NCBI GenBank assembly: GCA_015069395.1
Contig: SVIR01000004.1
Location: forward strand, 1 to 64,000
DNA length: 64,000 nucleotides
Reading direction: 5' to 3'
Source: Clostridiales bacterium
GTDB lineage: Bacteria; Bacillota; Clostridia; Christensenellales; UBA1242
Shown here: piece after piece, positions 16,383 to 24,325 of the stretch
How the letters are laid out: every line of letters begins with the position of its first letter
Numbering within the stretch: the stretch's first letter is position 1
Position numbers and translations under genes: made by a program
Notes under the pieces: generated by a model
Told to the model about the DNA's origin: nothing
Seen by the model: the letters and a program-made list of their open reading frames with translations, nothing else
The model's database searches: none

Positions 16383-17234
16383 ATGAGTTTAAAGCATATT
16401 CTTTTTGTCAAAAATCTGCCTATGAGAAAGCTTAACCTTATATTTCAAGAAACTTTAAAGATTTTGTTCTCCTTTTTATTATTTTACATCTGGCTGAGAT
16501 ATTTTATTAGAAAGTTTTGGCTTGCGTTTTTGTTATCCTTTTTATGCGCCCTTGTTGTGTATTTTGTTTTGTTTTTTATAAAACGAAAAAAGACAAGCAA
16601 AACAGGGCTAAAACTTAAAGAGAAGCTTGATGCCGAAAATTCTTTTTTGTCTCTTGCTTTGAATGACAAGGCTATGGATTTTTTCTTCAAACTTGCAAGC
16701 AAGAAACACAAAAACATAACAAAACATAAACATCATTTGCTAATCACTCACGAAGCAGAAAATGTAAAGACTCTTTTGTGGTTTGAAAATAGTTTTGAAG
16801 GACTTTCTGTTTCTAAAACTATGGAGATTTATCAAAAAGTAAAAAAAGAAAAGGCGAGCAAAATTGTCATTTGTTGCAAGAATATTTCTGACAAACACCT
16901 CCTGCCTTTTTTAGAAAATTTCAATGAAAAATTTTTAATTTTGGACGAATATCAAACATATGAAAAACTTTATAAGTTTTATGATTGTTTTCCAGAGCAA
17001 ACACATAAATACAAAACCGAGAAAAAATTGGTTTTCAAAGACTTTTTGGCTTTTTCTTTCAACAAAGCAAGGGCAAAATCTTATTTACTGTCTGCTTGTG
17101 TATTGCTATTGAGTAGTTTATTTATCAGAATGAGTATCTATTATTGCATAATGGCCTCAGTTTTGGTTGTATTTGCCATTGTTTCATACTTTAACCCATA
17201 TTTTAACATAAAAAATCAAAGCGAAGTGCTTTGA
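16383..17234 (+). CDS. Membrane protein of unknown function
   Basis: 283 residues from the ATG at 16383; an ATG at 16422 is an alternative, and neither has a ribosome site. Hydrophobic segments lie near residues 26-60 and 232-270. Between them is a cytoplasmic region with KHHLLITHEAENVKTLLWFE, a KIVICCKNISDKHLLPFL strand-helix unit and FLILDEYQTYEKLYKFY. The layout resembles clostridial proteins with a restriction-endonuclease-like fold between membrane pairs, but the catalytic residues are not clear. It is a lone plus-strand gene between two minus-strand operons. Confidence 0.55.
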   Translation: MSLKHILFVKNLPMRKLNLIFQETLKILFSFLLFYIWLRYFIRKFWLAFLLSFLCALVVYFVLFFIKRKKTSKTGLKLKEKLDAENSFLSLALNDKAMDFFFKLASKKHKNITKHKHHLLITHEAENVKTLLWFENSFEGLSVSKTMEIYQKVKKEKASKIVICCKNISDKHLLPFLENFNEKFLILDEYQTYEKLYKFYDCFPEQTHKYKTEKKLVFKDFLAFSFNKARAKSYLLSACVLLLSSLFIRMSIYYCIMASVLVVFAIVSYFNPYFNIKNQSEVL

Positions 17235-17235
17235 T
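17210..17235 (-). terminator. Terminator of lysS-nth-obg-yhbY operon
   Basis: ATCAAAGC/GCTTTGAT stem (17215-17222 with 17228-17235), 5-nt loop, six T on the minus strand. The yhbY stop codon begins within the stem. Confidence 0.75.
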
Positions 17236-17531
17236 TATGGAAGTTGAATATGTTTGAAATCTTTTCTAGTTGACTTTTTGTATAAGATACAAATATAGCC
17301 AATCACTTGCACTATATCAGCGCCCAATCTTGCAGCGATTTCATTTGCCAATGTCTTTGTATCTTCGTCACAATTTTTTAAAACTTTGATTTTGACAAGT
17401 TCCCTAGCTTCCAACAAAAGATTGATTCCTGTCAATGCATTTTCTGTCAAACCTTCTTTTCCTATTTGAGCAACTGGGTCAAGGGCGTTGCCAAGACCTC
17501 TAAGATATGCTCTTTGTTTTGTTGTTATCAT
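17235..17531 (-). CDS. yhbY: YhbY-family RNA-binding protein
   Basis: 98 residues of the CRS1-YhbY domain. It starts TTKQRAYLRGLGNALDPVAQ with IGKEGLTENALTGINLLLEA and has the GxxG-like ADIVQVIGYICILYKK. YhbY binds the pre-50S particle and aids assembly. It lies downstream of obg, the same partnership as yqeI near obg-type GTPases. An intergenic palindromic repeat (17545-17568) separates it from obg. Confidence 0.92.
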   Translation of the reverse strand: MITTKQRAYLRGLGNALDPVAQIGKEGLTENALTGINLLLEARELVKIKVLKNCDEDTKTLANEIAARLGADIVQVIGYICILYKKSTRKDFKHIQLP

Positions 17532-17544
17532 AATACCTCACTTT

Positions 17545-17568
17545 GTGTAGTATGCAAGCATAATACAC
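17545..17568 (-). repeat. Intergenic palindromic repeat, copy A
   Basis: Arms GTGTATTATGC and GCATACTACAC with a TT spacer when read on the minus strand, preceded by AATATA. The arms pair except at one internal position. Lies between obg and yhbY. Related copies are at 21894-21918 and 33619-33642. Confidence 0.7.
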
Positions 17569-17605
17569 TATATTTTGTGTTTTTCTTCATAAAAGTAAAA
17601 CTCAA

Positions 17606-18877
17606 TTATTCTAAATATTCAAAAGAAATATCTTTTATGATTACGGTGTCACCAACTTTCAGGCCTCTGTCTTTCAACATATCAATAACGCCCATCTCTT
17701 TAAGTCTGTTTTGGAAATATGCAAACGAGAGTTGATCACTAATTACAACCCCTCTTGTCAAATTGTCTATTCTGCCACCAGAAACAACAAAACTGCCATC
17801 GTCATTTCTTTTGATTTCAATGGTAGAATAATCTTTTTTGTCAAAGTCAAACTCTTCTACATCTAAAGGTGGCTTTTTAGGAATGTCTTTAAGAAGCCCT
17901 AAAACTTTCTTTTTAAGATCTTCTACTCCATCTCTTGTATAAGAAGAAATGCAAAGATAATCTTTAATTTTGTGTTTTTTTACAAACGATTTGACTTTTG
18001 CTTGCAATTCTTCCTCTTCAATCAAATCGCATTTAGAGAAGACAACGATTTGCTTTGTTTTAGGAAGATCTGCACTATAAGATGCGAGTTCTTTATTGAT
18101 AATCTCATAGTCCTCTTCGGCTTTTCTACCTTCGCTTTCAGAGATATCAACCAAATGAACAATCAAACGGACCCTTTCAACGTGTTTTAAGAAATAATGT
18201 CCAAGCCCAAGACCTTGGCTTGCTCCTTCAATTAAACCAGGGATATCAGCAACCACAAATGTTTCTCCCAATACTTCACAAACGCCTAGGTTTGGATAAA
18301 TGGTTGTAAAAGGATAGTTGGCAATTTTTGGATTCGCATTTGAAATAACAGACAACAAAGTTGATTTTCCTACATTTGGAAACCCGACCAGACCAACATC
18401 TGCAATCGTTTTGAGTTCTAAAATTATTTCTTTTTGTTCTACAACTTCGCCCATCTGTGAGAAAGTTGGGGCTTGCTTAACAGAAGATTTGTAATAAGCA
18501 TTTCCGTGTCCACCATTACCACCTCTCAATGCGATAAATTCTGCCCCGTGTTGATTTAAGTCTGCCACAATTTTATCTGTTTTTGGATTTATAAGTACAG
18601 TTCCTGTTGGGACTAAGATGACTTCGTCTTTGCCCATTCTTCCTGTTTTATTTTTTTGGTGCCCATCTTCACCATTTTCGGCCACAAACTTCTTTTTAAA
18701 TCTAAAACTATAAAGAGTATTCATATCGTTTGTAGCCTTAAAAACAATGTGTCCACCTCTTCCACCATCGCCACCATCAGGTCCACCATTTGCTGTAAGT
18801 TTTGTACGCAAAAAAGACGAAGAACCTTTTCCTCCGTTTCCTGCTTTTATTGAGATTTTAACTCTATCTAAAAACAT
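17606..18877 (-). CDS. obg: GTPase Obg/CgtA
   Basis: 423 residues, full length. Glycine-rich Obg domain (1-158) with GGNGGHGNAYYKSS; G domain with GFPNVGKSTLLSVI, DIPGLIEGA and FSKCDLI; and a C-terminal OCT domain (about 345-423). It is an essential GTPase of 50S assembly and stress signalling, and in Bacillus it is required for sporulation onset. It overlaps the end of nth by 10 nt. rplU-rpmA, usually upstream, are absent; here the gene follows lysS-nth. Confidence 0.97.
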   Translation of the reverse strand: MFLDRVKISIKAGNGGKGSSSFLRTKLTANGGPDGGDGGRGGHIVFKATNDMNTLYSFRFKKKFVAENGEDGHQKNKTGRMGKDEVILVPTGTVLINPKTDKIVADLNQHGAEFIALRGGNGGHGNAYYKSSVKQAPTFSQMGEVVEQKEIILELKTIADVGLVGFPNVGKSTLLSVISNANPKIANYPFTTIYPNLGVCEVLGETFVVADIPGLIEGASQGLGLGHYFLKHVERVRLIVHLVDISESEGRKAEEDYEIINKELASYSADLPKTKQIVVFSKCDLIEEEELQAKVKSFVKKHKIKDYLCISSYTRDGVEDLKKKVLGLLKDIPKKPPLDVEEFDFDKKDYSTIEIKRNDDGSFVVSGGRIDNLTRGVVISDQLSFAYFQNRLKEMGVIDMLKDRGLKVGDTVIIKDISFEYLE

Positions 18878-19497
18878 TCTTTCTCCTTTTTATATGGGCA
18901 AACTGGTGCAAATTGACAATTTGCACAATCAGGCTTTATTGCTTTGCAAATATATCTTCCAAATAATACCATTTGATAATGCACTTTTGACCACGACTCT
19001 TTAGGAAAAAACTGCACCAACCGTTCTTCACATTTGTCTGGATTGTCTGTTTTAACTAAGCCGAGCCTGTTTGAAACCCTTAAAACGTGAGTGTCAACAG
19101 CCAAAGCCTCTTTTCCAAATGCAACTGACAAAACTACATTCGCTGTTTTGCGTCCAACGCCTGCCAATGAGATCAAGTCGTCAAAGTCGCTTGGTACTTC
19201 TCCTCCAAACCTTTCTATTATGTCTCTGCTAGCAGCTTTTATTGATTTTGCTTTGTTTCGATAAAACCCACAAGAATGAATTTTCTGTTCTAACTCTTCC
19301 AAAGGTATGTTTGCAAAATCCTCTGGGGTTTTGTGAGTTTTAAAAAGTTCGTCAGTAACCATATTCACTCTTTTGTCTGTGCATTGCGCCGACAATATTA
19401 CGGCTACCAACAACTGAAAGTTCGACCCAAAGTTAAGCTCGCACTTTGGGTCGTCAATCATTTTGTCTAATCCTTTTAAAACGAAACTCTTATCCAT
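18868..19497 (-). CDS. nth: Endonuclease III
   Basis: 209 residues. Helix-hairpin-helix LAGVGRKTANVVLSVAFG contains the catalytic Lys, VDTHVLRVSNRLGL contains the catalytic Asp, and the C-terminus CKAIKPDCANCQFAPVCPY gives the four cysteines (spacing 6, 2, 5) of the 4Fe-4S cluster. It removes oxidised pyrimidines and nicks the abasic site. It lies 2 nt after lysS. Confidence 0.97.
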   Translation of the reverse strand: MDKSFVLKGLDKMIDDPKCELNFGSNFQLLVAVILSAQCTDKRVNMVTDELFKTHKTPEDFANIPLEELEQKIHSCGFYRNKAKSIKAASRDIIERFGGEVPSDFDDLISLAGVGRKTANVVLSVAFGKEALAVDTHVLRVSNRLGLVKTDNPDKCEERLVQFFPKESWSKVHYQMVLFGRYICKAIKPDCANCQFAPVCPYKKEKECF

Positions 19498-19499
19498 AA

Positions 19500-20957
19500 T
19501 TATCTCATAAGTGGGAACAATACTACATCTCTAATATTTGGGCAGTCAAAGATAAATTGCATAAATCTATCAATACCAAAGCCCAAACCAGAGATTGGAG
19601 GCATACCATGTTCCATTGCAAGCAAGAAGTCTTCGTCAACGTCCATAGTTTCTTCGTCTCCTGCCGCTTTTTCTTCAAGTTGAAGTTCGAGTGTTTTTCT
19701 TTGTACGATTGGATCTACAAGCTCTGAATAAGCTTTTACAAGTTCAGCTCCACCTGCTACAACTTGGAACACATCAATGATTCTTTCGTCTTGGTCGTTT
19801 CTTCTAGCAAGAGGAATAAGTGTTGCTGGATAGTTGTACAAGATTGTTGGGTTTACGATGCCTGCGCGAATTTTTCTCTTGTAGATATAGTCAACCAAAG
19901 TTCTTACAGTTCTGCATTCTTCAAGTTCGCCATATCCAAACAAGCCTTTGTCTACGACGATCTTCTTAAGCTGGTCAACATCGTCAATCGCTAAGAAATC
20001 ACATCCTAAAAGTTCTCTCATTGTTTCTACATAATTGATTCTTGGCCATTCGCCATCAAATTCAATCTCTTGACCTTGATAATTTACCTTCGTTGTACCC
20101 AAACAAGTCTTGAAAAGTTCTACTATCATTTTCTTAAAGAATTTGATATTGTCTTCGAAATTCCAATATGAGGCATACCATTCAACTTGAGTAAATTCTT
20201 GAAGGTGAGAAGGGTCAATTCCTTCATTTCTGAAGTCTTTGCCAAGTTCGAAAACTCTGTCAATTCCTGCACCAATACATTGCTTAAGCCAAGTTTCTGT
20301 AGCAATACGCAAGTTGCATTCAATATCAAGGGCATTGTGATGTGTAAAGAAAGGCTTTGCACTTGCTCCCGATACACTTGTTTGCAAAATTGGAGTTTCA
20401 ACTTCGATAAAGCCATTGTCTTCCAAAAATCTTCTAATGAAAGAAACGATTTTGCTTCTTGTCAAAAAGATTTTTCTTGCTTCTTCATTTGTAACCAAAT
20501 CCAAATATCTTTGTCTATATTTGATCTCTGTGTCTGCAATTCCGTGAAACTTTTCAGGTAAAGGACGAAGAGTTTTTGAAAGCAAAGTTACCTTTTCTGC
20601 TTTGACCGTAATTTCTCCTGTTTGAGTTTCATAGACCTCTCCTTCAACGCCTATAAAGTCACCAATGTCAATCATTTTTTTGTAGAAGTTGTAGTCTTCT
20701 TCAGAGAGTTCGTTTCTACCTACAGAGATTTGGATTTTGTCATATACATCTCTTATTTGACAGAAGCCAAATTTTCCCATTATGCGACGAAAAATAATGC
20801 GTCCAGCAATCTTAACTTTCTCGCCAAGCTTTTCTCTAGCTTCGTGTATTGTGCAAGTTCTATCAAATTTTTCTTTGTAAGGAATCTCTCCCATTTTTTT
20901 GAGTTCTTCAATCTTTTGTCTTCTAATATCAATTTCGTTTGATAAATTTTCTTCCAT
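19500..20957 (-). CDS. lysS: Lysyl-tRNA synthetase, class II
   Basis: 485 residues, standard. N-terminal OB domain with KVKIAGRIIFRRIMGKFGF (about 48-66), class II motif 2 FRNEGIDPSHLQEFTQVEWY near 265, and motif 3 GLGFGIDRFMQFIFD near the C-terminus. It charges tRNA(Lys). First gene of lysS-nth-obg-yhbY, ATG preceded by GGAGG. I see no T-box in its 35-nt leader. Confidence 0.98.
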   Translation of the reverse strand: MEENLSNEIDIRRQKIEELKKMGEIPYKEKFDRTCTIHEAREKLGEKVKIAGRIIFRRIMGKFGFCQIRDVYDKIQISVGRNELSEEDYNFYKKMIDIGDFIGVEGEVYETQTGEITVKAEKVTLLSKTLRPLPEKFHGIADTEIKYRQRYLDLVTNEEARKIFLTRSKIVSFIRRFLEDNGFIEVETPILQTSVSGASAKPFFTHHNALDIECNLRIATETWLKQCIGAGIDRVFELGKDFRNEGIDPSHLQEFTQVEWYASYWNFEDNIKFFKKMIVELFKTCLGTTKVNYQGQEIEFDGEWPRINYVETMRELLGCDFLAIDDVDQLKKIVVDKGLFGYGELEECRTVRTLVDYIYKRKIRAGIVNPTILYNYPATLIPLARRNDQDERIIDVFQVVAGGAELVKAYSELVDPIVQRKTLELQLEEKAAGDEETMDVDEDFLLAMEHGMPPISGLGFGIDRFMQFIFDCPNIRDVVLFPLMR

Positions 20958-20991
20958 TACGGCCTCCAGTACGTTTATTTAATATGCTAAT

Positions 20992-21020
20992 ATGTTAACA
21001 TATCTATTAAAATAAGTCAA
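20992..21020 (-). promoter_or_regulatory. Promoter of lysS operon
   Basis: TTGACT (21015-21020), 17-bp spacer, TAACAT (20992-20997) on the minus strand. The -10 box overlaps a 12-bp perfect palindrome TATGTTAACATA (20991-21002), a possible regulator site. Confidence 0.6.
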
Positions 21021-21063
21021 CAAATTGACTAAATAGAATCTTTTGAAAATTTTAAAAATTAGT

Positions 21064-21092
21064 TTGTTAAATATTTTTAGCTATGTTAGAAT
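21064..21092 (+). promoter_or_regulatory. Promoter of the SDR gene
   Basis: TTGTTA (21064-21069), 17-bp spacer, TAGAAT (21087-21092); AAAGGAG follows at 21108-21114. Divergent from the lysS promoter. Confidence 0.6.
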
Positions 21093-21119
21093 AAATCCAA
21101 ACAAATAAAGGAGAAATAA

Positions 21120-21842
21120 ATGATTAGAAAAACTGTTTTAATAATTGGCGCTTCAAGCGAAATTGGAAGCGTTGTTGCGAAAAAATACGCTGAAAAAGGT
21201 TACAATTTAGCTCTCACATACAACAAAAACAAAATTGCCGAGATAAAAAGTGAAGCTGAAGTAAAAACTTATAAACTCGACTTAAGTGATTCTCAACAGA
21301 TAAAAGAAGTGTTTGCTAAACTTGGTCAGGATTTTAAGAGTTTCGACAGTATGGTATTTTGCCCTGCCATTTCTCAAAAAAGAAAGTTGATTTTAGATGT
21401 CACAGACGAAGAAATTGACGATTTGTTTGAAATCAACATAAAGTCTGCAATCAAATGTGTTAGGGAGTTTTCAAAAATTACATTTGAAAAAGGTGAAACA
21501 GCAATAACATTGATAGGATCGTTTGTAGAGAAGACTGGTTGTTCTTGCGAAAGTGTTTATACAGCTACTAAAAGCGCAATGTCAGGATTATGTAAATCTT
21601 TGGCTGTTGAACTTGGCAATTTTGGAACACGAATCAACGTTGTAGCCCCAGGATTTATTGATACAAAAATGAACAACAACCTGTCAACAGCAGAAAAAGA
21701 AGATATGTCTTCTGCAACACCACTCCAAAGACTTGGGGAGAGCGAAGATGTTGCAAATGCAGTTTTATTTTTAAACAGCGAAAAAGCTTCATTTATAACT
21801 GGGCAAACAATTTATGTTGACGGAGGTCTTGTTTTACAATAA
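21120..21842 (+). CDS. Short-chain dehydrogenase/reductase, FabG-like
   Basis: 240 residues. Cofactor loop IIGASSEIGSVVAKKYA, substrate-side FCPAISQ (the usual NAG is replaced by CPA), catalytic Ser in LIGSFVEKTG, the YTATK Tyr/Lys pair and INVVAPGFIDT. The end FITGQTIYVDGG is that of FabG-type reductases. Reaction is probably NAD(P)H-dependent reduction of a ketone, but no fab genes are nearby, so the substrate is unknown. Monocistronic with its own promoter and terminator. Confidence 0.88.
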   Translation: MIRKTVLIIGASSEIGSVVAKKYAEKGYNLALTYNKNKIAEIKSEAEVKTYKLDLSDSQQIKEVFAKLGQDFKSFDSMVFCPAISQKRKLILDVTDEEIDDLFEINIKSAIKCVREFSKITFEKGETAITLIGSFVEKTGCSCESVYTATKSAMSGLCKSLAVELGNFGTRINVVAPGFIDTKMNNNLSTAEKEDMSSATPLQRLGESEDVANAVLFLNSEKASFITGQTIYVDGGLVLQ

Positions 21843-21844
21843 AA

Positions 21845-21872
21845 AAAAAGGTTGTATAGAACAACCTTTTTT
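21845..21872 (+). terminator. Terminator of the SDR gene, likely bidirectional
   Basis: AAAAAGGTTGT/ACAACCTTTTT stem with an ATAGA loop and T-run, right after the stop codon. The A-run on the other side would serve transcripts from spoIVB. Confidence 0.85.
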
Positions 21873-21893
21873 AATTACATTATACTATATATT

Positions 21894-21918
21894 GTGTATT
21901 ATGCAAAGCGTACTACAC
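21894..21918 (+). repeat. Intergenic palindromic repeat, copy B
   Basis: GTGTATTATGC, spacer AAA, GCGTACTACAC, preceded by ACTATATATT. It abuts the spoIVB stop codon (21920-21922) in the convergent SDR-spoIVB gap. Confidence 0.7.
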
Positions 21919-21919
21919 C

Positions 21920-23101
21920 TTAATTTGTGTCCACCATCCAATCTGTATAAACCCCATAGCCCTTTGTTGGATCATTTAAAAAGACGTGTGTAACAGCACC
22001 AACGATTTTTCCGTCTTGAATAATTGGAGAACCACTCATTCCTTGAACGATACCTCCGGTCAACGACAACAATCTGTCGTCTGTTACTCTAAAAACAATG
22101 CTTTTATCTTTTGCAGACTTTTGATAGTTTGCTTTGATTATTTCTATATCATATTCCTCTCTAATGCCACTTATTGTTGAAACAATCTTAGCATCTCCCA
22201 TTTTTACAGCCAAACGCCCTCCAAGTTTTGCTGTTTTGTTTTGGTCTATCAAGCCTTCTAGATCTTGAAGAACTCCACTTATTCCGAACTTTGAATTGTC
22301 TTCAATCGTTCCTTTGCTTTTATGATTTGACAAAAATACACACTTCAATTCACCAGGATTGTTTTTCTTCCCTTTGTTTATGCCTATCAAATTACAACGA
22401 TAAACCTCTCCACCTGCTACAGGTACGATATTTCCACTGTTAGCTTCAACAATTGGGTGTCCCAAGGCTCCGTATTTGTGAGAGTCTTTTTCAACAAATG
22501 TAAGCGTTCCTACACCTGAAACATCGTCTTTTACCCATAAGCCAAGTTTAAACCTGCCACTATTTTCATCTTTTGATGTTTTTAACAAAGTTTTAATAGG
22601 TTTGTTTTTTCTGATATATTCAATTTCTACTTCGTTTTCACTGTTTTCAAGCAATTTCTCAACATTTGACAAACAACCAATCTCTTTTCCGTTTATTTTC
22701 GTAATAATATCTCCCTCTCTTAAGCAATCTCTGTTAAGTTCGTCATTTACGACAATTGCCCCTTCAGAATTGATTGATAGTCCAATTGGAACTCCTCCCA
22801 CATAATAATCTTTGTCGTCATTCATAACAACACTTACTTTTTTGATTGGAATAAATCCAAAAAGTTTGAAAACTACCTCTCCCTGTTTTGTCTTTTCGCC
22901 TCCCACAGCATTTTCTTTTTCGTTTAGTTCGGTTTTTATCAAACTTCCAAAGGTTTTGTTTTCATTTACGGTGTCAATATCGCTATAATCTGCCAAAAAA
23001 CCGTCTTCTATCTGAAATATCGTGCAAACAGGTGAAACAATGCCGACTACAAAACAAAAGACCAACAAAAAGGCTAATAATGAATAAAACTGTTTCTTCA
23101 T
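21920..23101 (-). CDS. spoIVB: SpoIVB serine peptidase
   Basis: 393 residues. N-terminal membrane helix (about 5-27), PDZ domain (about 100-185, with LREGDIITKINGKEI), then the S55 peptidase domain with the histidine in YGALGHPIVEA and the serine in VQGMSGSPIIQDGK, closing with TKGYGVYTDWM. In Bacillus SpoIVB is made in the forespore and triggers pro-sigma-K processing across the membrane. spo0A, its usual neighbour, is not next to it here. The upstream region holds a possible sigma-G promoter. Confidence 0.95.
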   Translation of the reverse strand: MKKQFYSLLAFLLVFCFVVGIVSPVCTIFQIEDGFLADYSDIDTVNENKTFGSLIKTELNEKENAVGGEKTKQGEVVFKLFGFIPIKKVSVVMNDDKDYYVGGVPIGLSINSEGAIVVNDELNRDCLREGDIITKINGKEIGCLSNVEKLLENSENEVEIEYIRKNKPIKTLLKTSKDENSGRFKLGLWVKDDVSGVGTLTFVEKDSHKYGALGHPIVEANSGNIVPVAGGEVYRCNLIGINKGKKNNPGELKCVFLSNHKSKGTIEDNSKFGISGVLQDLEGLIDQNKTAKLGGRLAVKMGDAKIVSTISGIREEYDIEIIKANYQKSAKDKSIVFRVTDDRLLSLTGGIVQGMSGSPIIQDGKIVGAVTHVFLNDPTKGYGVYTDWMVDTN

Positions 23102-23128
23102 AATTGTTATTTTCTGTTCAAAGCAAAA

Positions 23129-23156
23129 AATTATGTGTTGTTTTCAACAACTATTC
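23129..23156 (-). promoter_or_regulatory. Possible sigma-G/F promoter of spoIVB
   Basis: On the minus strand GAATA (23152-23156) and CATAATT (23129-23135) resemble the sigma-G boxes GHATR and CATWMTA. The 16-bp gap is 1-2 bp short of typical. Forespore expression is expected for spoIVB. Confidence 0.4.
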
Positions 23157-23165
23157 GCAAAACCT

Positions 23166-23193
23166 TTGTTTTTTTGAAAAAGTTTGTTATAAT
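23166..23193 (+). promoter_or_regulatory. Promoter of the tyrosine recombinase, leaderless geometry
   Basis: Perfect TATAAT (23188-23193) with TTGTTT (23166-23171) 16 bp upstream. The ATG at 23200 is 6 nt after the -10 box, with no ribosome site between. Confidence 0.65.
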
Positions 23194-23199
23194 TTTTCT

Positions 23200-24237
23200 A
23201 TGAAACAACTTTCTTATTACGAAAAAAGAGACTTAAAAAACATAAAGAAAATTGGTGACTATCTATCCAAGTTGCCAGAATATTGTTATGATTTTTTCAC
23301 AGGCATAGAAAACAACTCTTCTACTCTTACCAGAGTGAATTATGCAATGGATTTGTATGTTTTCTTTGATTACTTAGAAAAGTACGTTCTAAAAAAAGAG
23401 AAAGATAAAATCTCCTTGAAAGATTTAGACGAACTTGAAGCTAGAAACATCGAGAACTATCTGTCTTACCTCTCTTACTATGAAAATGGAGAAAAAATGC
23501 TCAAAAACACAGAAAGAGGAAAGGCTCGAAAGCTTGCAAGTGTAAGAAGTTTCTTTAAATATTTATTTAATCACGATATGTTGTCTTCAAATGTAGCAAG
23601 CAAGGTAGAAACGCCAAAACTTCACACGAAAGAAATCGTAAGACTTGAAAAAGACGAAGTCGAACGAATGCTTGATGCTGTTCAATCTCCTACTTCTTTC
23701 ACAAACCGTCAAAGAGAATACAACAAAAACACTAGAGATCGAGACAACGCTATCGTAACTTTGTTTTTGGGCACCGGCATAAGAATATCAGAGCTTGTTG
23801 GGCTCAACGTTGACGATTTTGACTTTTCTCAAAACGCTTTCAAGGTTACAAGAAAAGGTGGAAATCAAACAATTTTGTATTTTTCAGAAGAAGTTGAAGA
23901 AGCTTTGTATGAATGGCTAGCAAAAAGAGAAACTTTGCCAATCAGCGAAGACGAAAAAGCTATGTTTTTATCTCTGCAGAACAGACGAATCTGCACGAGA
24001 GCAGTAGAAAATTTGGTAAAAAAATATGCCAAAGAGTCTACCCCTCTCAAAAAGATTTCGCCTCACAAATTGCGTTCTACTTTCGGAACAAATTTGTATA
24101 GAGAAACCCAAGATATTTATATTGTAGCAGATGTTTTGGGACATAAAGATGTCAACACAACAAAAAAACATTATGCAGCGATAAGCGAAGATATGAGGAA
24201 GTCCGTAGCCGGAAAAGTTAAAATTTATAGAGATTGA
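23200..24237 (+). CDS. Tyrosine recombinase, XerC/XerD-like
   Basis: 345 residues from the ATG at 23200. The N-terminal SAM-like domain (about 5-130) binds one half-site; the catalytic domain has Arg in LGTGIRISELVGLN, Lys in VTRKGGNQT, the His-x-x-Arg box SPHKLRSTFGTNLY, a His in VLGHKDVNTTKKHYA and the nucleophile Tyr in the same segment. All catalytic residues are present. Length and composition fit a chromosomal XerC/D-type enzyme or a solo recombinase; no phage or transposon genes accompany it. Adjacent to spoIVB on the other strand. Confidence 0.9.
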   Translation: MKQLSYYEKRDLKNIKKIGDYLSKLPEYCYDFFTGIENNSSTLTRVNYAMDLYVFFDYLEKYVLKKEKDKISLKDLDELEARNIENYLSYLSYYENGEKMLKNTERGKARKLASVRSFFKYLFNHDMLSSNVASKVETPKLHTKEIVRLEKDEVERMLDAVQSPTSFTNRQREYNKNTRDRDNAIVTLFLGTGIRISELVGLNVDDFDFSQNAFKVTRKGGNQTILYFSEEVEEALYEWLAKRETLPISEDEKAMFLSLQNRRICTRAVENLVKKYAKESTPLKKISPHKLRSTFGTNLYRETQDIYIVADVLGHKDVNTTKKHYAAISEDMRKSVAGKVKIYRD

Positions 24238-24253
24238 AATTTTGTAAAATAAT

Positions 24254-24282
24254 TTTACTTTTTGCAAATAATATGATATACT
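24254..24282 (+). promoter_or_regulatory. Promoter of the Rho-like gene
   Basis: TTTACT (24254-24259), 17-bp spacer, TATACT (24277-24282). A 40-nt leader with AAAGGAG follows, so this gene has conventional initiation. Confidence 0.6.
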
Positions 24283-24325
24283 CACTTAGATTTAAAAAAT
24301 TATACAAAAAGATAAAGGAGATAAA

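Noticed and set aside
20958..21020. T-box riboswitch upstream of lysS
   Set aside because: The leader is too short and has neither the T-box sequence nor a terminator.
21894..21918. Palindromic repeat as a dif or XerC/D site
   Set aside because: A dif site has two 11-bp arms and a 6-bp centre and occurs once; this element has a 2-3 bp centre and several copies.
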